Source: Aureobasidium sp. EXF-3400
Taxonomy: Eukaryota; Ascomycota; Dothideomycetes; Dothideales; Saccotheciaceae
Reading direction: 5' to 3'
Length of the DNA: 64,000 nucleotides
NCBI GenBank assembly: GCA_024195585.1
Contig: SWBL01000049.1
Coordinates: 62,001 to 126,000 of the forward strand
Numbering within the stretch: the first letter of the stretch is position 1; every line of letters starts with the position of its first letter. Under the pieces are notes generated by a model that saw only the letters and a program-made list of their open reading frames with translations, was not told the origin of the DNA and did no database searches. The translations under genes were made by a program, and so were the position numbers. Positions 9,588-21,444 of the stretch are shown in pieces.

Positions 9588-12500
9588 CATCACCTGGCAC
9601 ATATGACCTGACAAAGCAGCTGAAAACATATAGATTGTATGGTTAGTGTGCTATACTATGCTTACTGAGACCCCAGAGCTGAACAGCGTTACAACGATAC
9701 GCCGTCTCATTTGTATGTGCAACGGCCAGCATTGGTGTGAATATAGGGAGCTGAAAACTTCAGCAGTCTTGTAGGATAGCACCATCGGAGTGCCCGACAT
9801 GCAAAGAAATATCGTTGTGATAGCGCACGTTTTGGCCTGGGCATTGTGCTACGCGAATGAGTCGATCCGGGGTCACGCAAAAAGTTGAATATCTGTGGAC
9901 GACGAGCCTGTCCTGTAGTGCGAACGACGCAGAGGTTCTCACGATGAGGACCGGCATGCGTCGACTGCACACGAAAACTTGTCCTGTATCACGCAGAGTG
10001 ATGACTGGAATGGCATCATGAGGAGTGAATCGTGTTGGTCAAAAGAGGGAGAGTAGGCTTGAGACCGTTCCTGCCGCGTCAAGGTCTGGCCCGCCATAAC
10101 ACCCTTGCCAAGACATTTTTTGTGAACAATCTATCGGCGTAATACATTAGTGAAAACCGACTTACCCTTAGTCAGACCTTCGAGGCTCCGAAGTTTTCTT
10201 ATGATTAAGAGTATAGGCATTCTAACGACACCAGCAGAGAAACTTAAGTACTTTTCATGCAAGAAAAAAGATCCAGTAGAGATACGCAGATCTATGCGTG
10301 AATAATGCAAGTTGTGCATAGTCGAGCGTCCGCAGTCTTACTATCTTGTGTGTGACAGGACAGTCCCACGACTGAAGCACAGTGAATACTAATCTCGCAT
10401 CTCACGCGCACACCTTGTGTAATAGATCCGCAAGCGAGCAATGTTCCTTATAGACTTTTGGTTGAGAGGGCAAGAATGATACCCTGGAGACGAAAGTAGG
10501 CCCTTTGATCTTTCGACATAGATTGTCAAGCTGCTGCCCAGCGTCGGAAGCTGCATCATACGCCTGATCTCGCCAGTCGCTGAGAATCGAAGACTCGGAC
10601 GGGGAAGGACTATGTCAAGCAGAATGCGGCAAAACATTCTGCTGTTCGTAGCTGCCTTCTGTATGGCAGCAGGGGACGGAGACGACCAGTTGGCTGATTG
10701 TAGCGTTCATGTGTGATGAACGAGGACCTTCTCTTCAGGCCTAGTGCTATTGCAGTCTCGTTTAATGTCATGTCGATAGCTGTGAGTCTCTGTGCGAGTG
10801 GTGGACTACGGTAAGCCGGGTGTCAGAACAACATGGCTTTTGACTTGGCGCGGTAGACGGAGGAGAGCTTTCGATACTGTTCAATGGCCCGTACCAATAG
10901 TCTTCGAAATCGATTTAACAACGAGATGGGGAACGCCGAAGTCCAAGAGCCCAGTAGTTTCGGAATTCACGTCTTGGAGAGTTCGGGTCAGATTCGCAAG
11001 TCGTCTTGGCTCCAGCATGGCAGTGATATCGAATCGGCAATGGCTAGAATGTAGCAATGATGCGAACAAGAGTTTTTGCCACTTGAAGATGGAGACAAGT
11101 GGGATCGGAAAACACAGGCCCTCACTGTGTTTTGCCTTCAGACTCGGAGATGAGACCGGAAGAAGACATGAAGTGTGTGTGTTGTGGATAGAAGGAAAAG
11201 TGGATGCCACGGCGGAGAACGGTGGAAGTGGGTGGAGCCCACTTATTCCTCTGGTCTAATCGCTCATCCTCCAGATTCGGAGGCCGATCAGAGCGAGATC
11301 TTGGTAAGAGACTAGTCAGTACAGGTTGTCTGCTCTCAAACATCAACCGAAGTGGTCAACACTGACAACACGTGGTTGTCGTTCAGTCGGTGTTCTCGTA
11401 TCACCAACCTCATGTTTCGAGGTCGCACAAAATCTCCAGAACTCCACTGAGAATCTCAACGGGCAAGCGCAGAGCCGCAACGTGGCAGGGATATCAACAA
11501 GGTAGATAAGTCAGATTCGCTTGACAGCATAAGCATCCTGACACGTCAATTCAATAGCGCAAATGTACAATCACACCGTAGCAGTGGGTCGACACTCGCT
11601 CCTGCAGTCAAGGAAATTTGCAGACCAAAGCATGCAAGTAAAGCAGATAAAGTCTCCGAATGGGTTATTCTTGGTCGAAGATCCATGTCTGCAGGTAAGC
11701 TCTTGCTTCTAGCGAATTCATGCATGACAGAGCCGCGATGGAAGTCGTGTTGATTGGTCGCGCGGAGAATATCTGCAAATGGCGATGAGATGTGGGGCTC
11801 TGTCGCTTGAACCTTCTCAACTTCGATACCATCATGACTGCTCTTGGTGTCAACGGCGATACGGTCCCAAGGATTCGACAATGCGCGAGCGAATGTGACA
11901 GTGACAGTGTGCTGATTGATGTGTTGGTCGAGCAGATGACCCGCGAGCTGCCTTTGCATCGTCCCGCAGACATAGCCCTGTGGAGAATCGGACTCCTTCG
12001 CTATGCACAGCAAAGCTTGAAGGTGTCGTCTTTTCATGTCGATCTCTTGGATTGGAAACACGAGACAGGCGAGGTCTTGATAGACGCACGTCAAGCAATT
12101 GGCGCTGACGGATCTTATCGCGACCGCTCATTAATGTTTCGACGTTAGCAGCTTCCTTCTTCGCTCGCGACGAGACGAGTTCAATCAAGATTCAGGCACC
12201 ATTCGCAGGAAACATCCTTCCGTAACTCTACCATGAAGTCTTTTACAGCCTCCAATCCTTGTACCTGACTACTGGAGCTCTCTCAATAATAATAATAGGC
12301 GTATCATGGGAAGAAACAAAGATGCAGGTCGAGCCGTATCACGCCAGAGATTTTCGAAGCGGCTACGCTATACCCAAAATGGACGGCGCCGTATCAAGCT
12401 CAAGCTAGCACTTTGCGCCAGTTTCCACTTCATCTTGGTATTTTCTTGGACACGATGGGGCAGCTAGAAGGCTCCAAGAACTACTATTTCTGCATTCCCG

Positions 12501-13188
12501 AGCGGAGAGCCGTACTTCTTTCCTCTGCGTCGCCACTTTCTATGCGAGAGATGTTCAGGGCTCTCACAGCAATCCAGAGACACAATGTTATTGTACAGGC
12601 GTGGGTAAGGGAAGAATACTGCTATCAAAATGTTGAACTCAGACTAGGTTCGTACCTGCTTTATCCACCTGCGTTGATCATTGGCTCAAAGAAAGTCCGA
12701 CATGGTTTGTACAACCGTAAACATGCAGGTCCTCCACGCCTGAGCCGTCGTCCGGACACTCTGTAGCTTCTCGGACTTCGAATCAACTTCCGCACGCCAT
12801 CAACCTATTCTTTACCTACGCCGAGTGCTTGGATCCGGCTTCCTGCAACAGTCTGCTTGTGAGCATGCTCTTGCTTGGTACGCTATGGTGGATGCCATGT
12901 TTTTCACGACCAAATGCGTCCAGCATGCCCGGGATGCAGCTTGAAATGCTAGGGCTATGCATTCCCAAATGGAGATCAGGTAGAATCCACTCGGAGAATA
13001 TTCTCAAGAAAGATCATATAAGTATTCTGCCAATCTCGTTTATTACTCTGCATCTCCATCATCTTCACCATACCCTCCAGCAGGCAACAGGATCAAGGCT
13101 TCAATCGTTTGGCCTTATCACGCCTAGCTAACTTTCGTTTTCGACCTACTCATCATTGTATCACTACTTTCGCTTGGCTGCTTTCTAG
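9588..13188. other. 3.6-kb gene-poor stretch
   Basis: Only short, unrelated open frames are present. The longest are a 182-codon frame on the minus strand (11546-12094) and a 155-codon frame on the plus strand (10792-11259). Neither shows a recognisable domain or a plausible spliced extension, and both overlap equal-sized frames on the opposite strand. I see no transposon termini. The last 200 bases, with TATAAG at 13017 and a pyrimidine-rich leader, are the laccase promoter. Confidence 0.45.
13017..13022 (+). promoter_or_regulatory. TATA-like box of laccase fusion gene
   Basis: TATAAG lies 167 nt upstream of the ATG at 13189. A CT-rich leader follows it, consistent with a fungal promoter. 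Confidence 0.35.
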
Positions 13189-16100
13189 ATGCGTTTCTCC
13201 ACAATCTCTGCTCTGCTTTGTGCAGTCGGAGTTCTTGCTGCTCCCAGCACTTCTCAAGAAGCCAATGGACTCGCCATTAGCGAAGATGGAAAGTGTGGTG
13301 GCTCTACTGGCCAGACATGCTTGAATTCATATCTTGGCGACTGCTGCTCAAAAGCAGGCACTTGCGGTGAAGGTGCCTTCTTCTGCGGTCTTGGCTGCCA
13401 GAAGCAGTTCGGTGCTTGCATCCCTACTAACAAGGGCAAACTCGTAAGCCAGAACGGCATGTGCGGCCACGATGTCACCTGCAAGGGTTCAAAGTTCGGT
13501 GACTGCTGTGGAAAGGACAACTGGTGGTATGTATAGCACAATCTACTCTGAGATACACCTACTAACGCTTTGCAGTGGTGGTGATGCCAAATCTTGTGGT
13601 ACAGGCTGCCAGGAAGACAATGGCTCTTGCAATGGCGGATGGCCATGGAGCAACCTAGTTTCCAGAGCCGACCCCAACCCGACTTGCCCCAAGTCCAACG
13701 GCACCACATACACATCAGAGACTGGTAACCAGTACAACATCACTTGCAGTCTCGACCATGCTGGCGGTGACTTGAAGATGGTCTGGATCAGCTCGAACAA
13801 GATTGCAGACTGTCTAGCCGAGTGCGACAAGACCGACGGATGCAAAGCCATTGCAATGTCTGGTACTGCTTGTTATATGAAGAGCAAGATTGGAACACCG
13901 GTCAAGAGCTCGAACGTTCGCGGTGCCATCTGGGTTGGAAAGGTCGACAGCTCTTCCTCAAGCGTCTCATCCACTGCATCTGCAACATCTGGATCATCAT
14001 CCTCAGCACCTGTCTCATCCTTAGGATCTCTGACTAGCTCTTCGACTGTCTCGTACTCGAACTTCTCATCGACTAGCTCTTCATCATCAGCTCTTCCCAC
14101 CTCGACTAGTCCTACCTGTCCCGCCGCAAACAACACCGTGTTCATCGCCGAAAGCGGTGCTACTTTCCTTATTGAGTGCTGGGTCGACTACTCTGGCGGT
14201 GACTTGAAGGCAGTCAACATCGGCAGTAACAGAATCGCTGACTGTGTCAACGCTTGTGATGCTACTGAGGGATGTATTGATATCAGCATGTCTGGTACTG
14301 CCTGTTACATGAAGAAGAAGCTCGGCAAGCCCACTGTCAACAAGGGTATCCGAGGTGCACGCAAGATCAAGGATGCACCCAAGAGCTCGAGCAGTAACAG
14401 TGTTGCACCATCCACCACATCCAGTGATGTTTCAAGCACCTCGAGCAGCGAGGCTTCCACCACTTCAAGCACCTCCAGTGATGTTTTAAGTACTTCGAGC
14501 GGTGAAGCCTCCACTACTTCAGGCACCTCCAGCGATGCTTCCTCAACCGCTTCATCGGTATCTTCGATCAGCTCTTCCGAATCGTCTTCTGCATCCTCCA
14601 CGGTTTCAGAGATTGCCACTGCAAACAGCACCATCTCTTCGTCGTCTGTAATTTTGACTACTGGATCATCGACTTCGAACATCACCACTTCTCAGATCTA
14701 CCAGAACAGTACCGTCAGCGTGCCTTTGACTTCCAGCTCAGTCTCTAGCACTGTCGCATCTGTGAACAGCACAGCATCTTCTACATCGACTGTCTTCGTC
14801 AACACCACTAGCACAATCACATCTGGCAGCACTGTCGTAGTCGGTCCTACTGCTCCCATCGGCGTCGGACCCTCGAGTGGTGTTTCCTTCAGCACTGCAA
14901 GTGGAGCACCCTACGGCAATGGAACGAGCAGTACTGTTTCAGCAGGCCCTACTGCACCCATCGGTACTGGCGTCTCTTCAGTCGTCCCTGTCAACTCTAC
15001 TACCAGCGATATCCCGTCCTCGTCAACTATCACCACTTCTGTTGGTACTGGCGCCTCGAGCGGCATTCCTTCGTCTGCCATCGGCAGTGGTCCTTATGGC
15101 AATGGAACAACCAGTGCTCTTCCTATCGGACCCACCGGTACTGGCGTCTCAAGCAGTATCGCCTCATCTACCACCAGCGGTGCTCCTTATGGAAACGGCA
15201 CTACAAGCGTTCTCCCTATTGGGCCCACTGGTACTGGCGTCACGACCTCAACCATCACGAGCAAGACCGTTATCGTTAGCCCTATTGGTACTGGCGCTTC
15301 AAGCGGCATCTCTTCGAGCGTAGCCATCAGCGCACCTTATGGAAACGGTACTACAAGTGCTTTGCCTGTCGGTCCTACCGGCACAGGTGTTCCTAGCTCT
15401 GTTATCACCAGCAGCAACAGCTCCACTACCAGCCTTGCCCTGAACTCGACAGTATCTCTCACCACCAGCTACAATCTCACCTCAAGCATTCAATCGACCG
15501 TGATGACGATTTCGGCCAATTCCACCATCAGCGCACCTTTGACAACCGCTCCCATTGTTACAGGCCCTTCGACTAGCCTCTCCACTTCGTCTGGAAAATA
15601 CACCAACACCACCAGCTCAGTATCGACCACACCTACTTGGGCCTTCAACAACTGGGGAGGTATCACGTCCGGCCACCCTGTCGCTACCAACACCACCGCC
15701 TGCTCAGTCAAACCTACTTCCACCGCTACATGTGTTCGTTGTGAAGGTCAGCCCGGAACTGACAAGTACTGTGGTCTTACGATCAACGATGACTCTTATG
15801 CCGTTGTCCCCAAGACTTGCAACCAGGTTGAGTTCAGCTTGGATTTGACTGAGTGTGAAGTCGCACCTGACGGCATCAGTCGTAAGGCTCTTTGTGTCAA
15901 TGGACAATTCCCTGGTCCTCTCTTGGAAGCTTCATGGGGTGATGAAGTTATCATTCACGTCACCAACTCCATGACCCGCAACGGAACTTCTATTCATTGG
16001 CATGGTATCAGACAAAACTACACCAACGAGATGGATGGTGTCGTCGGTCTCACTCAGTGCGCTCTCGCCCCTGGCCAGAGCATGACCTACAAGTGGACTG

Positions 16101-17398
16101 CCGAAAGCTACGGATTCTCGTGGTATCACTCTCATTTGACACTCCAAGCCTACGAGGGTCTCTTCGGACCCATGTATATCCACGGACCCAAGTCCGCTGA
16201 GTACGATGTTGATGCTGGTCATCTCATTATCAACGATTGGTCTCACATTCCCGTCGACGACATGTACAATGATGCACAGGTTGCTGGTGTCAGAACAATG
16301 GACACTGGACTGATCAACGGTATGAATATCAACCCTGTTGCTAAGGACGGTGCGCCTGCAGGTCAGCGCTACACTGTTCCTACCGAGTTTGTTCCTGGCA
16401 AGAAGTACCTGTTCCAGCTTCTCAACAGTGCCATCCAGTCGACATTCAAGTTCTACATCGACGGACACAAGTTTACTGTCATCGCTGCCGATTTTGTCCC
16501 CATTGAGCCTTATGAGACTACCGTGTTGTCCATCAACATTGGTCAACGTTACGAAATTATTGTCGAGGCTGACCAAGACGTCGGCGATTACTTCCTCCGA
16601 TTCGACAATCAGAACGCATGCGCTACTACCACCAATTCTGACGATATCAGAGGTATCATCCACTACGCAGGCAGCTCTGGCGGCACACCCACCTCGACCG
16701 CTCATGACTACCCCCGCAAGGATAACGGTGTTGGTGGTATTCTCGGTACTTGTGAGGACGAGCCTCTTGCCAGCTTGGTTCCTATCCTCAAGAAGACTGT
16801 CAGCTCTCCTCACCAAACCGTCCAGCACGACGTTGCTGTCTCAAACTCCAACGGCATCAACCTTTACCGCTGGTACCTCGACGGAACCACTTTCCAGTCC
16901 AACTGGGGTGATGCAACTCTCTACAGCATCATCAACAACGACACCGTCCCTACTTACTCTGGCGATCTTGCTATCTCCACTTCTCTTGGGGAATGGGTCT
17001 ACGTAATCATCGAGTCCCCGGTACCGCTCGGTCACCCCATTCATTTGCACGGTCACGACTTCTACGTTCTTGCAGCAGGATATGGCAACTACGGTAGCGG
17101 TACCGCACTCAACCTTGACAACCCTCCCCGTCGTGATGTAGCCTTCATGCCCGGTGATGGCCCTACTGGACAAGGCGGTCATCTTGTCATTGCTTTCTTC
17201 ACTGACAACCCTGGTGTGTGGCTTATGCACTGTCACATTGGTTGGCACGTAGCCATGGGCTTTGCATTGCAGTTCATCGAAGGCCAAGAGCTGATCAAGG
17301 ATACTGTCACTGATACTTGCCTTGTCAACGATGTCTGCAACAACTGGCGTCCTTGGGCCCAGGAGAAGGGTATCTACGTCGATGACTCTGGTGTGTAG
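13189..17398 (+). CDS. Chimeric CBM18-CBM18-PAN-PAN-laccase (multicopper oxidase)
   Basis: Two exons, 13189-13526 and 13576-17398, with a 49-nt intron (GTATGT...CTAAC...TTTGCAG). The product is 1386 aa. A signal peptide (1-18) is followed by two cysteine-rich CBM18 chitin-binding domains (34-77 and 89-131; the intron cuts the second at Cys113). Two PAN/apple-like domains follow (about 150-232 and 294-376), each with a CYMK motif. A Ser/Thr/Gly linker spans about 380-815. The laccase has copper ligands HWHG (920-923), WYHSH (962-966), HPIHLHGH (1266-1273) and HCHIGWH (1331-1337), so all four motifs are complete. The axial T1 position after Cys1332 appears to be Phe1342. The protein ends exactly in DSGV, the mature C-terminal plug of asco-laccases, without the usual cleaved tail. 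It should be a secreted phenol or melanin oxidase held on chitin. The fusion is unusual. Confidence 0.9.
14905..15390 (+). repeat. Repeated linker units in the laccase fusion
   Basis: Four PYGNGT-containing units begin near 14909, 15092, 15185 and 15334, each followed by a GPTGTGV or GPTAPIGTGV segment. They form imperfect coding repeats in the Ser/Thr linker and are a likely site of length variation. Confidence 0.7.
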
Positions 17399-17812
17399 AC
17401 GCCTATTGTCTCTGGCTTGGATGATCATGACTTTTTCGTACACTTTTGCTTATAACTTCACTTCTTAATGTTTTTGAATTGGTCGGAGGAAAATTATACC
17501 TGTGTGTCTTGGATGGGTGCACACTTTTAGATGCTATATTTGTTTCCGCTAGACATTTAGATCTTTGTCGCCTTTTGTATATATGCGGACTGAATATCTA
17601 TTGTTTTTTGATCAATCACATACTCCGAGTATCTATGAACGGATAACAATTCTTTTGACATATCGTTCGCGGCTGCCAAAATGCAGAGGTACAGTTGGCA
17701 ACAGAGCGTTGAGAACGACGTCGGGTATATGGTGCCTGCCTCGAACGCGTCAACCCTTCTCGGCCGCTCTCATCCGCCTGTGCCTCTGCCTTCGTATTCA
17801 ACAATGATAATC

Positions 17813-18079
17813 GTGTCAACTTCTCTACAAACTTTTCTCGCAACCGATGGCCAACGCACGCCTTGTGAATTGGTGGATACGGCCTTGGTAAGCAGCCCAC
17901 GTGGCAAGATCACTGGTCCTGCAAAGAGTGAACATCTATACAGTCGTGTCAACTTCTGAACAACTCTTCTCCCAGCCGACGGCTAACGTACGCCTTGTGA
18001 AATGATGAATACGACCCTGATAAGCAGCGCAGTTGGCCAGAAGTCCTGATCCTGCAAATAATGGACACCTATACTGACC
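17813..18079. repeat. Diverged tandem repeat, two units of about 133 bp
   Basis: Unit 1 (17813-17945) and unit 2 (17946-18079) both begin GTGTCAACTTCT. They share ACGCCTTGTGAA and TAAGCAGC at matching positions and a TCCTGCAAA block near the end. Many of the differences are transitions (C/T, G/A). No ORF is shared, so this looks like non-coding tandem duplication that then diverged. Confidence 0.75.
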
Positions 18080-18699
18080 GTTGAGTGTGGTCCAAGTCTA
18101 TACACGTTGACCCTCTGCAGCACTTTCAACACCGCTGTCGCAACCACTTGACCGCAGCCATCGTCGTTCTTCACCATTCTCGCAATCTTCCTCACATGGT
18201 GTGTCTAATTACTTAAAACTGGGCGAGTATGGGATGAAGTGAGCTCTGCCATCACGAACGGCCTGGATATGTCATTCCACAACTCCATTGGATGTCTGAT
18301 AGCGTTCTCAGAGATTGAATACGAACACTATCTGCGAACATCCCAACAACAGACCACTGTTCCGTCCGGACCCTCATTCGGTTCGGTTACTCATGAGCAA
18401 GATCCAGAACAATCCCAATGATATGGTCCATATTCTCGAGGCTAACACTCAGCTCTTTGCCTGGTGCTTTCTTCAAATTGACGCAAAATGGATATTTCGA
18501 TCCACTGGCCCGACCGGTCAGAGTATAGCACACACTCCTGGCTGCGGTCTCTCGTATTCGATTTGACTCTACACATGTATCCGAGCCTTCCGCGAGATTG
18601 CATTTCGGTTACTGCGCGTTGGATCTCACTCACAAGTGTACAGGCGACAGCAGCAAAGACATCGACAATCGAGAGCCGGATAGGTGTACACTGAACCAA

Positions 18700-18706
18700 T
18701 ATAAAA
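18700..18706 (+). promoter_or_regulatory. TATA box of WD-like secreted protein gene
   Basis: TATAAAA lies 110 nt upstream of the ATG at 18810 and just after a CCAAT-like ACCAAT. The promoter looks intact although the reading frame is interrupted. Confidence 0.5.
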
Positions 18707-18809
18707 TAGCCCTCGCCGTCTTGGTCTGTCTTCTCGTCTCATCAATCACATCTCATACTCAGAGACTTTTTCTACTTCGCCTCAAACACCCTGCGATACT
18801 CTACTCAAG

Positions 18810-19619
18810 ATGCAGTTCAAAACTCTCCTTTCCAGCTCAGTGCTGCTCTGCGCTGCTGGATTCAGTCAAGCCTAGGAGATGAGCTACGAAGACAGCATTC
18901 ACGCCCTTGCGTATGGCAACGTTGCTCTGCAAGGCAACTCCAGTGGCACCGTTTGGCTCAACTTCACGGGCTTCGCACCTCAGCAGCTTCCTAAAATCCA
19001 GAAAGATGTCGGTCTGTTTACCTACGACAACGCTGAGGCGTTGGACGCTGTGACTGGACTTGCCAAGATCGCAGCCAGCAAGGGCCAGTACGGCGATCTC
19101 GTCTACCTCTACAACGTTTTCAGCATGAACACTTTTGCCGACTACGCCCACGTGGCCAGCGAGGAGATGCAAGCAGGACTCTTGGCAGCTGTCACTCTCG
19201 CAAACAGCACAACTCCTGATGCTCAACTTGTGGAACTTTACGCCAACACCTCCAGCTCTCCGTCCTTGAGAGAAGCTTTCCAAGGTCTTCCCAAGACTTC
19301 CAATGCTAAGGGAAGATGTGTTAGTGAGGCTTGTAGCAGTGCTCACAAAGCTGCAAAGTCTGCTTGCTACGCATTGATCAACAACGTCTCGGGCAACGCG
19401 ACTTGGAAGTCAGGTGGTCCTCGTAGTATTTGCCGTAGCGGTTGCTGCATCAGTTGGAGTGCAAATGCCACCTTCCAGATCGAGAACCTCACCAATGCTG
19501 CAAACTATTGCGTTCAAGCTTGCAGCGGCGTGACAGTCAGCTGTGAGGTTCGGGGTGTCAGTCTCCAGGGAACTCTCGTTGATCAGTGTCTCAGCAACAG
19601 AGCAGATGGGTGCACTTAG
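18810..19619 (+). pseudogene. Secreted WD-like-domain protein interrupted by in-frame TAG
   Basis: The ATG at 18810 starts a good signal peptide (MQFKTLLSSSVLLCAAGFSQ). It is followed in the same frame by TAG at 18873-18875, and the frame then stays open to 19619. The part after the stop has 246 codons from the ATG at 18879. It has several N-glycosylation sites and a cysteine-rich C-terminal third, which only make sense for a secreted protein. The segment containing SYDN/TYDN, GQYGDLVYLYNVF and ANSTTPDAQLVELY resembles fungal secreted WD-like proteins (role unknown; low certainty). No splice site could remove the stop. A single C-to-T change (CAG to TAG) would explain it. Alternatives are a sequencing error or a cytosolic product from 18879. 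Confidence 0.7.
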
Positions 19620-20047
19620 GGGGAGATGCAGGTTGAACGTGGACGCAAGCGATATTGCCGAGGGCGACGATTGGTGTCGAGAATGCACCCAACTCAATCC
19701 GGGTGGGTCGAGGACTACCGAAGTTAGGACCAGTACAGAAGGAATTGATTATATATCTAGACAAGTGGTGTATATATATCATAGTCGTTGATTTGAATAT
19801 ACACGTATCAGTCTATTTACCCGATATTCGTGTAAGATAGGACTCTGTCCGTCTCAAGCTAGAGTCACGGAGGCAGCAAGTCCTTCTTCTCACCTTCTCG
19901 AACGAGGAAAGGACAGCTATCCACGTGTACCGATAGAACCAAGTTGATGGCAACACGAGCTTTAGCGGCGGTCAATCTTCGGCCATAATTGATACATACA
20001 TAACCTCAAGGATGCCCCAGCATCATCACTCTCACGCATAATCAAAC
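19620..20047. other. Intergenic region
   Basis: 428 bp between the WD-like pseudogene and the membrane-protein gene. It holds the 3' flank with TATATATC-rich sequence near 19750-19800. No gene is visible. Confidence 0.45.
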
Positions 20048-21090
20048 ATGGCGAATCAACCAACACTATTGACCGGACACCTGACCCACAATCTTCTTCA
20101 CACACTGGCGGATCTTGATAGTCAGGACAAGCTCCTCGGAATCACCTCTCTTCTCAAAGCCTCAAATTCCACGACTGCTGGAGGCTCTATAAAGCACCCG
20201 ATAGGACTCGTACTGTTTGTTGTATCGCAGCTTTCCTTGATATATCTGGTATGTGGGGAGTTTTGACATCGCTATATAGCAGAAAAGCTGATTTGACAAA
20301 GATTCGCCATTTGATGCTCCGGTCAACAGCGACCTTGATAGTTATGACTCACATGCAAGACCGTCGCGACAAAGAGAACCGAGCGCAATCAATTCACGCC
20401 AATCTAGGCAGTCTTCGCCATGTCGTCAGCTCTCGTAGAAGACTACGTAAAGACATCATCTTAGGTATCACATACAACGTGATCTACCTAGTTCTCAAGG
20501 AACTGCTGTCATGTATATCATCAGATCCAATCTGGAGCACCATTTCCCTAGTCACCATCGGTGTGCTCCTGTCAAATCTCCACCTCCGCTGGACTGGCGT
20601 TATTCTTTCCTCAAGAACACAAACAGGGTCACGTATCTTTTCGCTACCACACAGGGACTTGATATTGCCATCTGCGTTATATATCCTTACTTGGAAGTTG
20701 ACTGCAAAACTACCAGTAATCATCAGCAAAGCGCTTTCTGTACAAGAGTCAAATACTCTGGGCAGTCTCAAGACCGTTGCTTTGACTGATGCTATTATCT
20801 TGATAGCTTCTTTGAGCTTACGATTGTTGATACTTTATCCCGTTTACGCTACATACATATACACAGAGACCAAGCAGCTTAGACGACAGGATGTGGTGGG
20901 TGAAAAGCCGCAAAGGTCCGCTGAGCAGGCAGAATCGTCTAAGCTGGGATTTATTTCCTATGCAGAGGAGTGGAGAAAGTGTTTCAAGAGAACGGCACCC
21001 TGGTTTGCACTATTGCATCTACAGACGGTTTTTATACTTGCTGTTCTTGAGATACTAACGGCACCTCTTCTAGAAATGCTGGTATTCTAA
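20048..21090 (+). CDS. Multi-pass membrane protein, hypothetical
   Basis: Proposed exons are 20048-20248 and 20302-21090, with an intron from GTATGT to a CAAAG acceptor (53 nt). The product is 329 aa. The acceptor is not ideal, but it is the only one of those I checked that keeps the frame. Hydrophobic segments occur near residues 50-67, 120-165, 180-200, 225-260 and at the C-terminus (about 305-329), so four to six membrane passes are likely. A basic cytosolic stretch (RRDKENR, SSRRRLRK) lies between the first two. I do not recognise the family. The ATG context (CAAACATGGCG) is good. It is upstream of, and in the same direction as, the E2-like gene. Confidence 0.55.
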
Positions 21091-21444
21091 GCGGACGGGG
21101 GACAGTTTTGAGTATCATGTCGGTAGCTAGACTGATCGACTGGCTGTCAGTGTATGTCACGTTTCACTTGACTTCCATCTTATGATTGCGTCGGATTGTT
21201 AGAATCAGTGTCCGCATTGATACAAAAGTGGATTGTAGTGTATAAATGATGCTACTAATATTCCACAGTGAGTCACATACACAATAGTAGTTGCTGCCTT
21301 GAGATACGTCATTGAGATTCCTTCGCATATGTTTAACAACTCGCGACTCCTCACTACCACCAATCTCTTGCACACGAGAAAAACAATTCCCTAAAATCTT
21401 GTCTTTACAAAACTCCACTTTTGACGTCTGCAATAATCACTAAA
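21091..21444. other. Intergenic region upstream of E2-like gene
   Basis: 354 bp, AT-rich. It presumably holds the terminator of the membrane-protein gene and the promoter of the E2-like gene. No gene is visible. Confidence 0.4.

Larger units (their letters stand above)
17399..18809. other. Intergenic region with tandem repeat and upstream region of WD-like gene
   Basis: 1.4 kb without a recognisable gene. It contains a two-copy 133-bp tandem repeat (17813-18079), listed separately. It ends with the TATA-containing promoter of the WD-like gene. Short open frames (60-94 codons) overlap on both strands and show no domain. Confidence 0.5.

Noticed and set aside
10792..11259. 155-codon plus frame
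   Set aside because: Overlaps a 109-codon opposite frame and has no domain; kept only as part of the gene-poor description.
11546..12094. 182-codon minus frame in the gene-poor region
   Set aside because: No recognisable domain, equal-length frames on other strands, no promoter or splice support.
15932..16828. 298-codon minus frame within the laccase
   Set aside because: Antisense shadow of a strongly supported multicopper oxidase domain.
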